Shown: positions 18,446 through 26,571 of the stretch, piece by piece
Numbering within the stretch: position 1 is the first letter of the stretch
How the letters are laid out: each line of letters opens with the position of its first letter
Source: Empedobacter sp036647415
GTDB lineage: Bacteria > Bacteroidota > Bacteroidia > Flavobacteriales > Weeksellaceae
DNA: 64,000 nt
Assembly: GCF_036647415.1 (NCBI RefSeq)
Contig: NZ_JAVXKG010000017.1
Span: 1 to 64,000, forward strand
Reading direction: 5' to 3'
Translations under genes and position numbers: made by a program
Notes under the pieces: model-generated
Told to the model about the DNA's origin: nothing
The model's input: the letters and a program-made list of their open reading frames with translations, nothing else
Database searches by the model: none

Positions 18446-19294
18446 TTATTTATTTAATATTCGACGTATGTCGTTTGTGTTTTTTAAATAATGATGAATT
18501 TTTTCTGAATCTTTTTCATCAATCATTTTTCTAATTTTTGATAATTGTGTTTGATAAGCGTCTATTGCATTAAGCAAATTTTCTCGATTCTGAATCAAAA
18601 TTGGCGTCCACATATCAGGAGAACTTTTTGCTAAACGAACCGTCGATTCAAAACCAGAACCTGCCATATCAAAAATAGCTTCTTCGTTTTTTTCTTCCTC
18701 CAAAACCGTCTGTCCTAAAGCAAAAGACGTAATGTGCGAAAGGTGCGAAACGTACGCAATGTGTGCATCATGAGCTTCTGAAGTCATTGTACTAACATTC
18801 ATCCAAAGTGATTGGTAAATTTTTTTCACTTTTTTTACCGCGTCTTTTTCACTTTTATCAACGTCGCATAAAATGACAACTTTGTTCAAGAACAACTCTG
18901 GAAATGCAGCTTTTGGTCCCGAATTTTCTGTTCCTGCAATAGGATGCGTTGCAACAAATTGTTTTCTTTTGGGATGATTCAAAACCTTTTTGCAAATTCC
19001 AGCTTTTGTAGAACCCATATCCATTACAATTGTTTTATCATTTATTTTATCTAAAATTTCTGGTAAAACATTTTGAATAGAATTTATCGGAACTGCTACT
19101 ACAACCAAATCTGATTGTTTTAGAGCTTCATCCAATTCTGCAATTTCATCTACAATTCCTAATTCTAAGGCTTCAATTTGATGTTTTACATCTTTATCTA
19201 TACCAATAATTTTTTCGGCAACGCCAACTTTTTTTAAGGCTAAAGCGAAAGAACCTCCAATTAATCCAAGTCCGATGACTGAAATTGTTTTCAT
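18446..19294 (-). CDS. tyrA: Prephenate dehydrogenase
   Basis: Converts prephenate to 4-hydroxyphenylpyruvate, the tyrosine branch. The 282 residues start with a Rossmann fold (ISVIGLGLIGGSFALAL, residues 4-20). They then show the TyrA signatures DMGSTKAGI near 90-98, HPIAGTENSGP near 118-128 (catalytic His) and YVSHLSHITSFAL near 180-192. No C-terminal ACT domain is present, so feedback control may instead come through the operon attenuator or the synthase. The start codon overlaps the aminotransferase stop by four bases (ATGA). Confidence 0.95.
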   Translation of the reverse strand: MKTISVIGLGLIGGSFALALKKVGVAEKIIGIDKDVKHQIEALELGIVDEIAELDEALKQSDLVVVAVPINSIQNVLPEILDKINDKTIVMDMGSTKAGICKKVLNHPKRKQFVATHPIAGTENSGPKAAFPELFLNKVVILCDVDKSEKDAVKKVKKIYQSLWMNVSTMTSEAHDAHIAYVSHLSHITSFALGQTVLEEEKNEEAIFDMAGSGFESTVRLAKSSPDMWTPILIQNRENLLNAIDAYQTQLSKIRKMIDEKDSEKIHHYLKNTNDIRRILNK

Positions 19295-20433
19295 GATTCT
19301 AATCTTTTTTTGACTTCAATTAACTTCTCTATTGGTGCACAAAGTGAAAATCTGATAAATCCTTCGCCATTGCTTCCAAAAATACTTCCTGGTGTGATAA
19401 ATACTTTTTTGTCATATAAAATAGTATCAATAAAATCTTTATCATTTATGCCTTCTGGTAATTTTGCCCAAATAAACATTCCGGCAGAATCTTCGTTGTA
19501 TTTTACGTTTAACAAATCAGCAATTTCCCAAATTACTTTTCGTCTTTCTGCGTATATTTTTGTCAACACTTCGTACCAAGAATCGTCAACCAAAAGTGCT
19601 TTTGTAGCAGCTTTTTGTATCGCAAAATTCATTCCCGAATCCATATTTGATTTCACTTTTAGAATAGAATTGATAAAATTTTCTTTTCCAATTACCATTC
19701 CGACACGCCAACCAGCAATATTAAAGGTTTTGCTTAACGAATTCAATTCAATACAAACGTCCTTTGCGCCATCTATAGACAAAATACTTGTCGGTTCATC
19801 ATTTAGGATAAAACTATATGGATTATCATTCACGATTAAGATTTGATGACGAGTTGCAAACTCTACTAATTTTCTAAGAACGTCTTTCGGAGCCTTTGCT
19901 CCAGTGGGCATATGTGGGTAATTAAGCCACATAATTTTCGGTTTTTGTTCGGCTAATTTTTCTAATTGATCAAAATCTGGTAGCCAATCATTTTCATCTT
20001 TCAAATCGTAATACAACGGTTCTGCTTGTACTAATTCTGTTACCGAAGTATAGGTCGGATAACCAGGATTTGGTATTAAAACTTTGTCACCTTCATTCAG
20101 AAAAGCCAAAGAAATATGCATAATTCCTTCCTTAGATCCTATTAGCGGTAAAATTTCTGTAGACGGATTTGTGTCTACATTAAATTTTGATTGATAGAAA
20201 GTTGCAATAGCTTCCCTCATTTCTGGAATTCCGCGATAACTCTGATAACCATTGATTCCGCTTTGTGAGCTGTTGATTAATTCCTCTATAACTGATGGAT
20301 GAGGTTGTAAATCTGGACTTCCAATTCCTAATGAAATAATTGGAATATCGGTTTTCATGTTTGCTATTTCTTGTAATTTTTGTGAGAAATAGTATTCCTG
20401 AACACTTTGTAATCGTTGGGCTTCTGCTATCAT
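19291..20433 (-). CDS. Class I/II PLP aminotransferase of the aromatic operon
   Basis: A 380-residue fold-type I aminotransferase. Substrate-loop and PLP motifs are visible: NPGYPTY near 120, NYPHMPTGA near 170, NDNPYSF near 200, and the PLP lysine in SLSKTFNIAGWRVG near 232-245. It overlaps pheA upstream and tyrA downstream by four bases each. It should therefore make the final transamination of phenylpyruvate and 4-hydroxyphenylpyruvate to Phe and Tyr. Related proteins are sometimes annotated as LL-diaminopimelate or aspartate aminotransferases, so specificity rests on context rather than on sequence alone. Confidence 0.88.
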   Translation of the reverse strand: MIAEAQRLQSVQEYYFSQKLQEIANMKTDIPIISLGIGSPDLQPHPSVIEELINSSQSGINGYQSYRGIPEMREAIATFYQSKFNVDTNPSTEILPLIGSKEGIMHISLAFLNEGDKVLIPNPGYPTYTSVTELVQAEPLYYDLKDENDWLPDFDQLEKLAEQKPKIMWLNYPHMPTGAKAPKDVLRKLVEFATRHQILIVNDNPYSFILNDEPTSILSIDGAKDVCIELNSLSKTFNIAGWRVGMVIGKENFINSILKVKSNMDSGMNFAIQKAATKALLVDDSWYEVLTKIYAERRKVIWEIADLLNVKYNEDSAGMFIWAKLPEGINDKDFIDTILYDKKVFITPGSIFGSNGEGFIRFSLCAPIEKLIEVKKRLES

Positions 20434-21251
20434 TCTTTCCCTTTTTTGAATTCGCCTAATATTTCTAAATCAGTTAATTTTCGTGCAATTTTTCCAAGTA
20501 ATTCATAATACTGTTCTTTTTGCTCGAATGTAATATCGATATGAAAAGAGTATTCCCAAGGTTTTTCTATGATCGGAACAGATTGTATTTTGTCCATATT
20601 AATTCCACATTCTGCAATTTGATTTAACACATCAACCAAAGCACCAGATTTGTGTGGAACCGAAAAACGCATCGAAACTTTATTAAAATCTTCATAATCG
20701 TTATGCTCACGTTGCAAAACAAAAAATCGTGTGAAATTATCTTGAAAAGTTTGTATGCTCGATGCCAAAATGTCTAATCCATAAACTTCTGCGGCTTTTC
20801 TCGACGCAATTGCTGCAACATCATTCAAATCTTGATTTACAATATCTTTTGCTGTTAAAGCTGTGTCAATATCATTCACAATGCGCCAATTTGCATGTTT
20901 TTCAAGGAATTTATCACATTGCAATAAAGCCATTTGGTGAGAGCGAACTTCTTTTATATCATCTAAATTTTGTCCTTTCTTAACCATCAATTGATGTTGA
21001 ATTGATAAATAAATTTCTCCAACAACTTTTAAATTATATTTTGTTAACAGCGCGTAATTTGGTAAAATAGCTCCAGCAATTGTGTTTTCTATTGCCATTA
21101 TTGCTTTATCTACCTTTCCCTTTGCAAGCGACTTTGCTAAAGTTTTAAACGTGTCACATTCTACAATTTCGATATCATTTCCTAAATAAATATTGGCAGC
21201 TTCGTGATGATATGAGCCAATATATCCTTGTATTGCAACTTTTGTTTTCAT
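20430..21251 (-). CDS. pheA: Prephenate dehydratase
   Basis: Converts prephenate to phenylpyruvate, the Phe branch. The 273 residues hold a dehydratase domain (about 1-180) beginning KVAIQGYIGSYHHEAA, with DNFTRFFVLQ carrying the catalytic TRF triplet, then an ACT domain (about 190-265; SGALVDVLNQIAECGIN). The Phe-binding ESRP motif of the ACT domain is replaced by QSVP, so allosteric sensing may differ. I place the start at 21251 (MKTKVAIQG). The longer GTG frame from 21278 begins inside the attenuator hairpin and cannot be the physiological start. It is the first structural gene of the operon. Confidence 0.95.
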   Translation of the reverse strand: MKTKVAIQGYIGSYHHEAANIYLGNDIEIVECDTFKTLAKSLAKGKVDKAIMAIENTIAGAILPNYALLTKYNLKVVGEIYLSIQHQLMVKKGQNLDDIKEVRSHQMALLQCDKFLEKHANWRIVNDIDTALTAKDIVNQDLNDVAAIASRKAAEVYGLDILASSIQTFQDNFTRFFVLQREHNDYEDFNKVSMRFSVPHKSGALVDVLNQIAECGINMDKIQSVPIIEKPWEYSFHIDITFEQKEQYYELLGKIARKLTDLEILGEFKKGKE

Positions 21252-21262
21252 GTGTTTTGTGC

Positions 21263-21292
21263 AAAAAAAAAGTCCCACAAACGTGGGACTTT
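21263..21292 (-). terminator. Attenuator terminator upstream of pheA, with an alternative pairing partner
   Basis: On the minus strand, AAAGTCCCAC (21292-21283) and GTGGGACT (21278-21271) form a strong stem followed by eight U (21270-21263), 11 bases before the pheA ATG. A GGGACT segment inside the leader-peptide frame (21340-21335) can pair with the AGTCCC of the terminator's 5' arm. That would form a mutually exclusive antiterminator. Its position between a Phe/Tyr-rich leader and pheA makes ribosome-mediated attenuation the natural reading. Confidence 0.85.
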
Positions 21293-21318
21293 ATATTATC
21301 TTAATATGATGTTAACAA

Positions 21319-21405
21319 TCAATTTTGACAACGCAGTCCCTGCTCTCCTGGATAATATCCAAAAAAGTAAAAGAAAAATGCGTTAAAATAATTGAATGTT
21401 GTCAT
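21319..21405 (-). CDS. Phe/Tyr leader peptide of the pheA operon attenuator
   Basis: A 28-codon frame with ATG at 21405-21403 and TGA at 21321-21319. It starts MTTFNYFNAFFFYFFGYY and contains 7 Phe and 4 Tyr codons, 11 of the first 18 residues. It ends PGEQGLRCQN, where the codons for QGL carry the GGGACT that can pair with the terminator arm. Ribosome stalling on Phe/Tyr codons when charged tRNA is scarce would leave this segment free to block the terminator at 21263-21292. Translation to the stop would cover it. This follows the established logic of phe/trp/his attenuators; the specific assignment is inferred from sequence. It is too short for the usual gene-length cut-offs. Confidence 0.85.
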   Translation of the reverse strand: MTTFNYFNAFFFYFFGYYPGEQGLRCQN

Positions 21406-21432
21406 TCTTGGTTTCTCTATAAATTTGAGCTA

Positions 21433-21464
21433 CAAATCTAGATATTTATTTTCTAAATGAACAA
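21433..21464 (-). promoter_or_regulatory. Promoter of the pheA leader
   Basis: TAGATTTG on the minus strand (21440-21433) is an exact TAnnTTTG -7 element, 28 bases before the leader ATG. A TTG (21464-21462) lies 21 bases further up, a slightly long spacer. Confidence 0.6.
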
Positions 21465-21501
21465 CTATTTTTTACTAAATTTATCAAAAAATTTTTATCA
21501 A

Positions 21502-22197
21502 ATGGGAATTGTTATTAAAGATTTAACAAAGAAATACGGAGAACAGTTAGCTTTAGATAAAGTTTCGTTTTCGATAAATAATGGAGAAGTAGTAGGATTA
21601 TTAGGGCCTAATGGTGCTGGAAAATCTACTTTGATGAAAAGTATTACCAATGCAATCAATCCCGATTCGGGAGAAATTTCGGTAAATGATTACAATGTTT
21701 CTTCTCAGCCAATTGAAACAAAGAAATTAATTGGTTTTTTACAAGAAAATAATCCATTGTATATGGATATGTATGTGAAAGAATATTTAGAATTTGTTAC
21801 GAATATCAGAAAAGTACCGAAGTCAAAAATTGACGAAGTGATAGATAGAGTTGGTTTAACGCCAGAAAAACATAAGAAAATTCATCAATTATCTAAAGGT
21901 TATAAACAACGTGTTGGTTTAGCGCAAGCGATAATTTCTAGCCCAGAAATTTTGATTTTAGACGAACCTACAAATGGTTTGGATCCAAATCAGATTATAG
22001 AGATTAGAGAAGTGATAAAGGAAATAGGGAAGGAGAAAACCGTTATTCTTTCTACTCATATTATGCAGGAAGTGGAAGCGCTTTGTTCACGTGTTATTTT
22101 GTTGAATAATGGACGAATTGTTGCAGATCAATCTATAGAAGAATTTAAAGGACAATATAAAAACTTGGAAGAAGCTTTTCATGTTTTAACAAAATAA
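21502..22197 (+). CDS. ABC transporter ATP-binding protein, GldA-like
   Basis: A 231-residue ATPase starting MGIVIKDLTKKYG at 21502. The longer frame from 21457 adds a non-homologous stretch across the divergent promoter region. Walker A GPNGAGKST, signature LSKGYKQRVGLAQA, Walker B ILILDEPTNGLDPNQ and STHIMQEVEALC are all strongly reminiscent of GldA, the ATPase of the GldAFG gliding-related ABC transporter in Flavobacteriia. It lacks the C-terminal extension of typical GldA, and no gldF/gldG permease genes lie nearby. The partner permease is therefore unknown. It is transcribed divergently from the pheA leader. Confidence 0.83.
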   Translation: MGIVIKDLTKKYGEQLALDKVSFSINNGEVVGLLGPNGAGKSTLMKSITNAINPDSGEISVNDYNVSSQPIETKKLIGFLQENNPLYMDMYVKEYLEFVTNIRKVPKSKIDEVIDRVGLTPEKHKKIHQLSKGYKQRVGLAQAIISSPEILILDEPTNGLDPNQIIEIREVIKEIGKEKTVILSTHIMQEVEALCSRVILLNNGRIVADQSIEEFKGQYKNLEEAFHVLTK

Positions 22198-22225
22198 ATA
22201 AATCCGCTCGTAGAGCGGATTTATT
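22197..22225. terminator. Bidirectional terminator
   Basis: A perfect 13-bp stem (22197-22209 with 22213-22225, loop GTA) between the converging ABC ATPase and thioredoxin genes, with A/T-rich flanks. Confidence 0.88.
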
Positions 22226-22234
22226 GTTATAAAT

Positions 22235-22747
22235 TTATTTCTTTTTCAAGATAAAAACTTCTTTTATTTTTTCTGGATTAACTTTTTCATTTTTCGATGT
22301 TGTTTCTAATTTTGCAATTAAGTTTCCAACTTCATCTTCAGAAGCAGGACCACCAATGTTTTCACCATTTACACGAGAATCTTCCAAAACTTTTCCGTTT
22401 GCATCTAAAATCACCCAAAATGGTAAACCTTGATCTTTTCCACCTAATTTCTCGTTAATTTCTGCACCACCAGGTGTTTCTAAATTCTTTTTCTCTGCAC
22501 GTTCTTGTACCGTGATAAAAGTTTTTACATAATTAGAATCAAAATATGATTTTACAATAGGATCGTCCATGTTTTTTTCCATTTTTTTACACCAACCACA
22601 CCATGAGGCATGAAAAATTAGAAAGACATTTTTATTTTCGACTTTCGCTTGGTTTTGAGCTTTCGCTAATATTTCTGTTGCTGTTTGTGCGTTTACAATT
22701 CCTGCAAAAAGAATCATAAGACTAACGATTAAAGGTTTTAATTTCAT
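22235..22747 (-). CDS. Periplasmic thioredoxin-family protein
   Basis: A 170-residue protein with a signal peptide at 1-20 (ending VNAQ) and a thioredoxin fold. The active site is HASWCGWCKKM near residues 47-57, a CGWC redox pair like that of DsbD-gamma or Thioredoxin_7 proteins. A late LPFWVILDANGKV contains the conserved cis-Pro region. It probably reduces or isomerises disulfides, or supports cytochrome maturation, in the periplasm; the target is unknown. It stands alone, between a terminator and a divergent lipoprotein gene. Confidence 0.88.
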   Translation of the reverse strand: MKLKPLIVSLMILFAGIVNAQTATEILAKAQNQAKVENKNVFLIFHASWCGWCKKMEKNMDDPIVKSYFDSNYVKTFITVQERAEKKNLETPGGAEINEKLGGKDQGLPFWVILDANGKVLEDSRVNGENIGGPASEDEVGNLIAKLETTSKNEKVNPEKIKEVFILKKK

Positions 22748-22810
22748 TATAATAAGTATTTAAGTAAATTTAATAAATAAATAGTATTTTCAATAAAAAA
22801 CTAACACCTT

Positions 22811-23209
22811 ATGAAACATTTTTACGGATTTGGAATACTGATTTTATTTACAAGTTGTGCGTCAAATAAAATAAAAACAATTGAAGGAAAATGGGAACAA
22901 GAATTTTTAGGATATAAAACCGAGAAAACAAGTGTTCCCGTGACACACAATGCAGCTTTGATTGATATTAAAAAAGATGAAAATACATTGAAAATTGAAT
23001 TCGACTTTAATGATGGTTACGAAAAAGATAAAACAGATTCGGTAGGCTTTAAGTATCCTCAACTCAAATTCAGAAAAATTAATTTAGATAAATCGTCCAA
23101 TTATTATAGTTTGATTTATCAACCAAATTGCGATTGTTTTTTAGGTGAAATGAAGTCTTTTTCGGGAAATATTCTCAATATAAAATTGAACAGAGTTTCT
23201 GCACGTTAG
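22811..23209 (+). CDS. Putative lipoprotein of unknown function
   Basis: A 132-residue product with a lipoprotein signal: hydrophobic residues 6-15 and a lipobox LFTSC with Cys at about 17. The mature part resembles small lipocalin-like domains (IEGKWEQEFLG near the start, then beta-strand-rich sequence). A CDC motif (QPNCDCFLG) is visible near residue 105. I do not recognise a named family. It lies upstream of ychF but ychF has its own -7 element, so it is probably a separate unit. Confidence 0.65.
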   Translation: MKHFYGFGILILFTSCASNKIKTIEGKWEQEFLGYKTEKTSVPVTHNAALIDIKKDENTLKIEFDFNDGYEKDKTDSVGFKYPQLKFRKINLDKSSNYYSLIYQPNCDCFLGEMKSFSGNILNIKLNRVSAR

Positions 23210-23230
23210 TAGATTAAAAAATGAAATCAT

Positions 23231-23238
23231 TATCTTTG
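23231..23238 (+). promoter_or_regulatory. -7 promoter element TATCTTTG of ychF
   Basis: An exact TAnnTTTG match about 60 bases ahead of the ychF ATG. The -33 position holds TTAG rather than TTTG. Confidence 0.5.
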
Positions 23239-23298
23239 CACCAAATTTTAGGACAGAAGTTCTATTATTCAATTGTTTAAAAATAAGATACATCATAT

Positions 23299-24390
23299 AT
23301 GAAATGTGGAATTGTTGGATTACCAAACGTAGGTAAATCTACTTTATTTAACTGTTTGTCAAATGCAAAAGCACAATCGGCAAACTATCCTTTCTGTACT
23401 ATAGAACCTAATGTAGGAACTGTTTCTGTGCCAGATACTCGTCTTAATCAATTAGAAGAAATTGTGAACCCGGAGCGCGTTGTGCCAGCAGTTGTAGAGA
23501 TTGTTGATATTGCAGGATTGGTAAAAGGAGCGAGTAAAGGAGAAGGTTTAGGAAACCAATTCTTAGGAAATATCCGCGAGTGTAATGCAATTATTCACGT
23601 TTTACGTTGTTTCGAAAACGAAAATATTACACACGTTGATGGTTCTATTAATCCTATTCGTGATAAAGAAACGATTGATATCGAATTGCAATTAAAAGAT
23701 TTAGATACAGTTACAAAACGTATTGATAAATCTAAAAAAGCAGCGAAAGCAGGAAATAAAGACGAACAAAAAGTAGTAGAAATTTTAACTGCTGTTACGG
23801 CTCACTTAGAGGAGTTGAAGAATGTTCGTGAAATGGATTTAGATGAAAAAGAGCAAGAAATTGTAGATACATTACAATTGATTACGGCTAAACCAGTGCT
23901 TTATTTATGTAATGTAGATGAAGCTGCGGCAAAAGATGGAAACGAATGGGTGGAGAAAGTAAAAGAAGCCGTAAAAGATGAGCACGCAGAAGTGTTAATT
24001 TTAGCAGCGCAAATTGAAGCTGACATCAATGAATTAGAAACTTTTGACGAACGTCAAATCTTTTTAGAAGAATTAGGTTTACAAGAACCAGGAGTTAATC
24101 GTTTGATTCGTTCGGCTTATACATTGTTAGATTTAGAGACTTATTTCACAGCGGGTGTAAAAGAAGTACGTGCTTGGACAATCAAAAAAGGTTCTACAGG
24201 ACCACAAGCTGCAGGAGTTATTCACACTGATTTCGAGAAAGGATTTATTCGTGCTGAGGTAATTAAATTTGAAGATTTTATTACTTACGGTTCTGAAGCT
24301 AAATGCCGTGAAGCAGGAAAATTAAACGTAGAAGGAAAAACTTACATTGTAAAAGATGGTGATATTATGCACTTCTTATTTAATGTATAA
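23299..24390 (+). CDS. ychF: Redox-regulated ATPase YchF (Obg-related)
   Basis: YchF/OLA1 is a universally conserved TRAFAC P-loop protein that prefers ATP over GTP, binds ribosomes and is linked to oxidative-stress responses. The 363-residue length is standard. G1 is GLPNVGKSTLFNCLS at the N-terminus, followed by NYPFCTIEPNVG (G2) and DIAGLVKGASKGEGLGNQFL (G3). NVDE near residue 205 replaces NKxD, as expected for the ATP-specific family. The TGS domain closes the protein with TGPQAAGVIHTDFEKGFIRA. A terminator follows at 24419-24448. Confidence 0.98.
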   Translation: MKCGIVGLPNVGKSTLFNCLSNAKAQSANYPFCTIEPNVGTVSVPDTRLNQLEEIVNPERVVPAVVEIVDIAGLVKGASKGEGLGNQFLGNIRECNAIIHVLRCFENENITHVDGSINPIRDKETIDIELQLKDLDTVTKRIDKSKKAAKAGNKDEQKVVEILTAVTAHLEELKNVREMDLDEKEQEIVDTLQLITAKPVLYLCNVDEAAAKDGNEWVEKVKEAVKDEHAEVLILAAQIEADINELETFDERQIFLEELGLQEPGVNRLIRSAYTLLDLETYFTAGVKEVRAWTIKKGSTGPQAAGVIHTDFEKGFIRAEVIKFEDFITYGSEAKCREAGKLNVEGKTYIVKDGDIMHFLFNV

Positions 24391-24418
24391 GATAAAATAA
24401 TATATTTTTTTAATGTTT

Positions 24419-24448
24419 GGCTCAATCTTTTTGATTGAGCCTTTTTTT
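24419..24448 (+). terminator. Rho-independent terminator of ychF
   Basis: GGCTCAATC (24419-24427) pairs with GATTGAGCC (24433-24441), loop TTTTT, followed by seven T. Confidence 0.92.
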
Positions 24449-24488
24449 ATATATATTTATCACAATTAATATTTTAACACAATTATAT

Positions 24489-25286
24489 ATGATTAAAAAT
24501 TTATTTTTTTTAAGTGCTTTAATGCTTACTTCTCAACTGTCTGCGCAAACAGTAATTTTCGAAGAGAATTTTGATACTCCAGAAAAACAAGCGCTATGGA
24601 CAATAGGAGATCGAGATGGAGACGATGATACCTGGGAATTCTTAAATGCAGTAGAAAATGAGTTACCTAATTTTTCTGGAGATTTTGCAGCGTCTTTTTC
24701 ATGGTATTTTGACGCCTTTGATCCTGATAATACATTAACAAGTCCTTCAATAAAATTACCAGAAGGAAATAATATTATGTTAGATTTTAAAGTAGCTTCT
24801 GGAGATGTTGAATTGTTTAATGAACATTATGCGGTTTATGCAATTCCTGCTAATTCAACTTTTACAGGTTCGGAAACACCAGTTTTTGAAGAAACATTAG
24901 ATGCTTCTTATGAAGATGTTGCGAAAAACGTTAATGTAGACATTTCGAGCTATGCAGGACAAAATATTCAATTGGTTTTTAGACATTATAAATCACCAGA
25001 TATTTTTTATATTGGCTTAGATGATGTTGTAATTACCCAATCTCAATTATCAACAAATGATGTTAATAAATCAAAAGTGGCTGTTTATCAAGATGAAGCG
25101 AATGGTTTGGTTAAAATATCAGGTCTAAATGATGTGAAAAAAGTGAAATTATTTGATTTGTCAGGAAAACTTATTTCAAATGTAAATCACTCTGAAATGA
25201 ACATTTCAAATTTACCAAAAGGTATTTATATCGTTAATTTTTATACGAATGATGAGGTTATTTCAAGAAAAATAATTAAAAAATAA
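24489..25286 (+). CDS. T9SS-secreted protein with choice-of-anchor J domain
   Basis: A 265-residue exported protein. The start at 24489 (MIKNLFFL...) opens a clean signal peptide ending LSAQ; an in-frame ATG at 24435 lies within the ychF terminator and is rejected. The central about 170 residues form a jelly-roll 'choice-of-anchor J' (MAM-like) domain: the FEENFDTPEKQALW start, GDFAASFSWYFD, and FYIGLDDVVIT near the end. The last about 70 residues are a type A T9SS sorting domain (VKLFDLSGKLIS ... NLPKGIYIVNF ... ISRKIIKK), which directs export through the type IX system and surface attachment. The ligand is unknown. Confidence 0.85.
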   Translation: MIKNLFFLSALMLTSQLSAQTVIFEENFDTPEKQALWTIGDRDGDDDTWEFLNAVENELPNFSGDFAASFSWYFDAFDPDNTLTSPSIKLPEGNNIMLDFKVASGDVELFNEHYAVYAIPANSTFTGSETPVFEETLDASYEDVAKNVNVDISSYAGQNIQLVFRHYKSPDIFYIGLDDVVITQSQLSTNDVNKSKVAVYQDEANGLVKISGLNDVKKVKLFDLSGKLISNVNHSEMNISNLPKGIYIVNFYTNDEVISRKIIKK

Positions 25287-25293
25287 TTTTAAG

Positions 25294-25320
25294 AAAAGGC
25301 GTTTATAATAAACGCCTTTT
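25294..25320. terminator. Bidirectional terminator
   Basis: A 12-bp stem (25294-25305 with 25309-25320, loop TAA) with A runs before and T runs after, between the converging T9SS-cargo and aminotransferase genes. Confidence 0.88.
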
Positions 25321-25323
25321 TTG

Positions 25324-26463
25324 TTATAATTTGGTTAGTTTTTCTAGAGCTTGTTCTAAAGTTTCATCTTTCTTTGCAAAACAAAAACGGATTACTTTAT
25401 GATCTGTTTTATCCTGATAAAATGCCGAAAACGGAATTGTTGCAACTTTATGTTTTATGGTTAATTCTTTTGCAAATTCATCGTCGGATAGATTACTTAT
25501 TTTTGAATAATTTGCACTCATAAAATAAGTTCCCTCACATGGTAAAATATCAAAATATGTAGACGCTAATCCATCAATAAAAAGATTTCTTTTTTCTTGG
25601 AAAAAATCATTCAGATATAAGTAATGATCGGGGTTTTCCATATAATCTGCAATTGCATATTGCGATGGAGTATGTGTAGAAAAAGTATTGAATTGATGAC
25701 ATTTTCTAAACTCTTTCATCAATTCTTTTTCAGCTAAAATATAACCGATTTTCCAACCCGTAATATGAAATAATTTTCCAAATGAACCAACTATAAAAAC
25801 ACGGTCTTTTAAGGTTTTCAATTTCGCAAAACTTTGATGTTGTTTTCCGTCAAAAGTAATGTGTTCATAAACTTCATCAGCCAAAATATAAGCGTTTGTT
25901 TCACTGATAATTTTCTCAAATTGCTTTAAATCTTCTTCAGATAAAATTCGTCCAGATGGATTATTCGGATTATTGATGATAATTAATTTCGTTTTATCCG
26001 TTATTTTTTGTTTTAATTCTTCAAAATCAATAGAATATTCGGGATATTTTAATTGAATAGGAATAACTTTTCCTCCAAATAATTCGACCGTTGGTTGATA
26101 CAAATCGTATGCAGGTTCAAAAATAATTACTTCATCATTTGGATAAACTAAAGTAGAAATGACATTAAAAATGGCTTGGCTTGCACCAGATGTTATATTT
26201 ATTTCATTCTGAAAATCATAATCAGAATCATAAAGTTTAGAATATTTTTCGGAAAGTAAGATTCTTAATTTTTCGACGCCAAACATTGGCGCGTATTGAT
26301 TGTAATTTTGTGTCGAATAATAATTTAAACGGTTAATTAATTCAGAATCTGTATTAAAATCTGGGAAACCTTGCGCCAAATTTATAGCATTATTTTTTTG
26401 TGCTAATTGGCTCATTACAGAGAAAATAGTCGTAGAAACGTGTGGTAGCTTTGATTTTATCAT
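25324..26463 (-). CDS. Methionine/kynurenine-type PLP aminotransferase (YbdL-like)
   Basis: A 379-residue class I aminotransferase closely resembling E. coli YbdL, a methionine-preferring transaminase. The alignment by eye is continuous: SKLPHVSTTIFSVMSQLA at the start, INLAQGFPDF, NQYAPMFGVEKLR, NNPNNPSGR, the PLP lysine in SFGKLFHITGWKIGY near residue 230, and IRFCFAKKDETL at the end. The natural role is probably transamination of 2-oxo-4-methylthiobutyrate in methionine salvage, or of aromatic amino acids. It is monocistronic and divergent from parE. Confidence 0.9.
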   Translation of the reverse strand: MIKSKLPHVSTTIFSVMSQLAQKNNAINLAQGFPDFNTDSELINRLNYYSTQNYNQYAPMFGVEKLRILLSEKYSKLYDSDYDFQNEINITSGASQAIFNVISTLVYPNDEVIIFEPAYDLYQPTVELFGGKVIPIQLKYPEYSIDFEELKQKITDKTKLIIINNPNNPSGRILSEEDLKQFEKIISETNAYILADEVYEHITFDGKQHQSFAKLKTLKDRVFIVGSFGKLFHITGWKIGYILAEKELMKEFRKCHQFNTFSTHTPSQYAIADYMENPDHYLYLNDFFQEKRNLFIDGLASTYFDILPCEGTYFMSANYSKISNLSDDEFAKELTIKHKVATIPFSAFYQDKTDHKVIRFCFAKKDETLEQALEKLTKL

Positions 26464-26531
26464 AAAGTTAAATTAGCGTGATTTTACTCAAAATCAAAAC
26501 AATAAACCATAATATTTTATTAAATTTTTCT

Positions 26532-26539
26532 TATTTTTG
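26532..26539 (+). promoter_or_regulatory. -7 promoter element TATTTTTG of parE
   Basis: An exact TAnnTTTG match 32 bases ahead of the parE ATG; no clear -33 element at the standard distance. Confidence 0.5.
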
Positions 26540-26571
26540 TAAAACTCGTTTAAAAACACTTAACAACTCAA

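Noticed and set aside
21252..21278. Longer pheA start (GTG at 21278)
   Set aside because: The nine extra codons lie inside the attenuator hairpin and its U run; the homologous part begins at the ATG at 21251.
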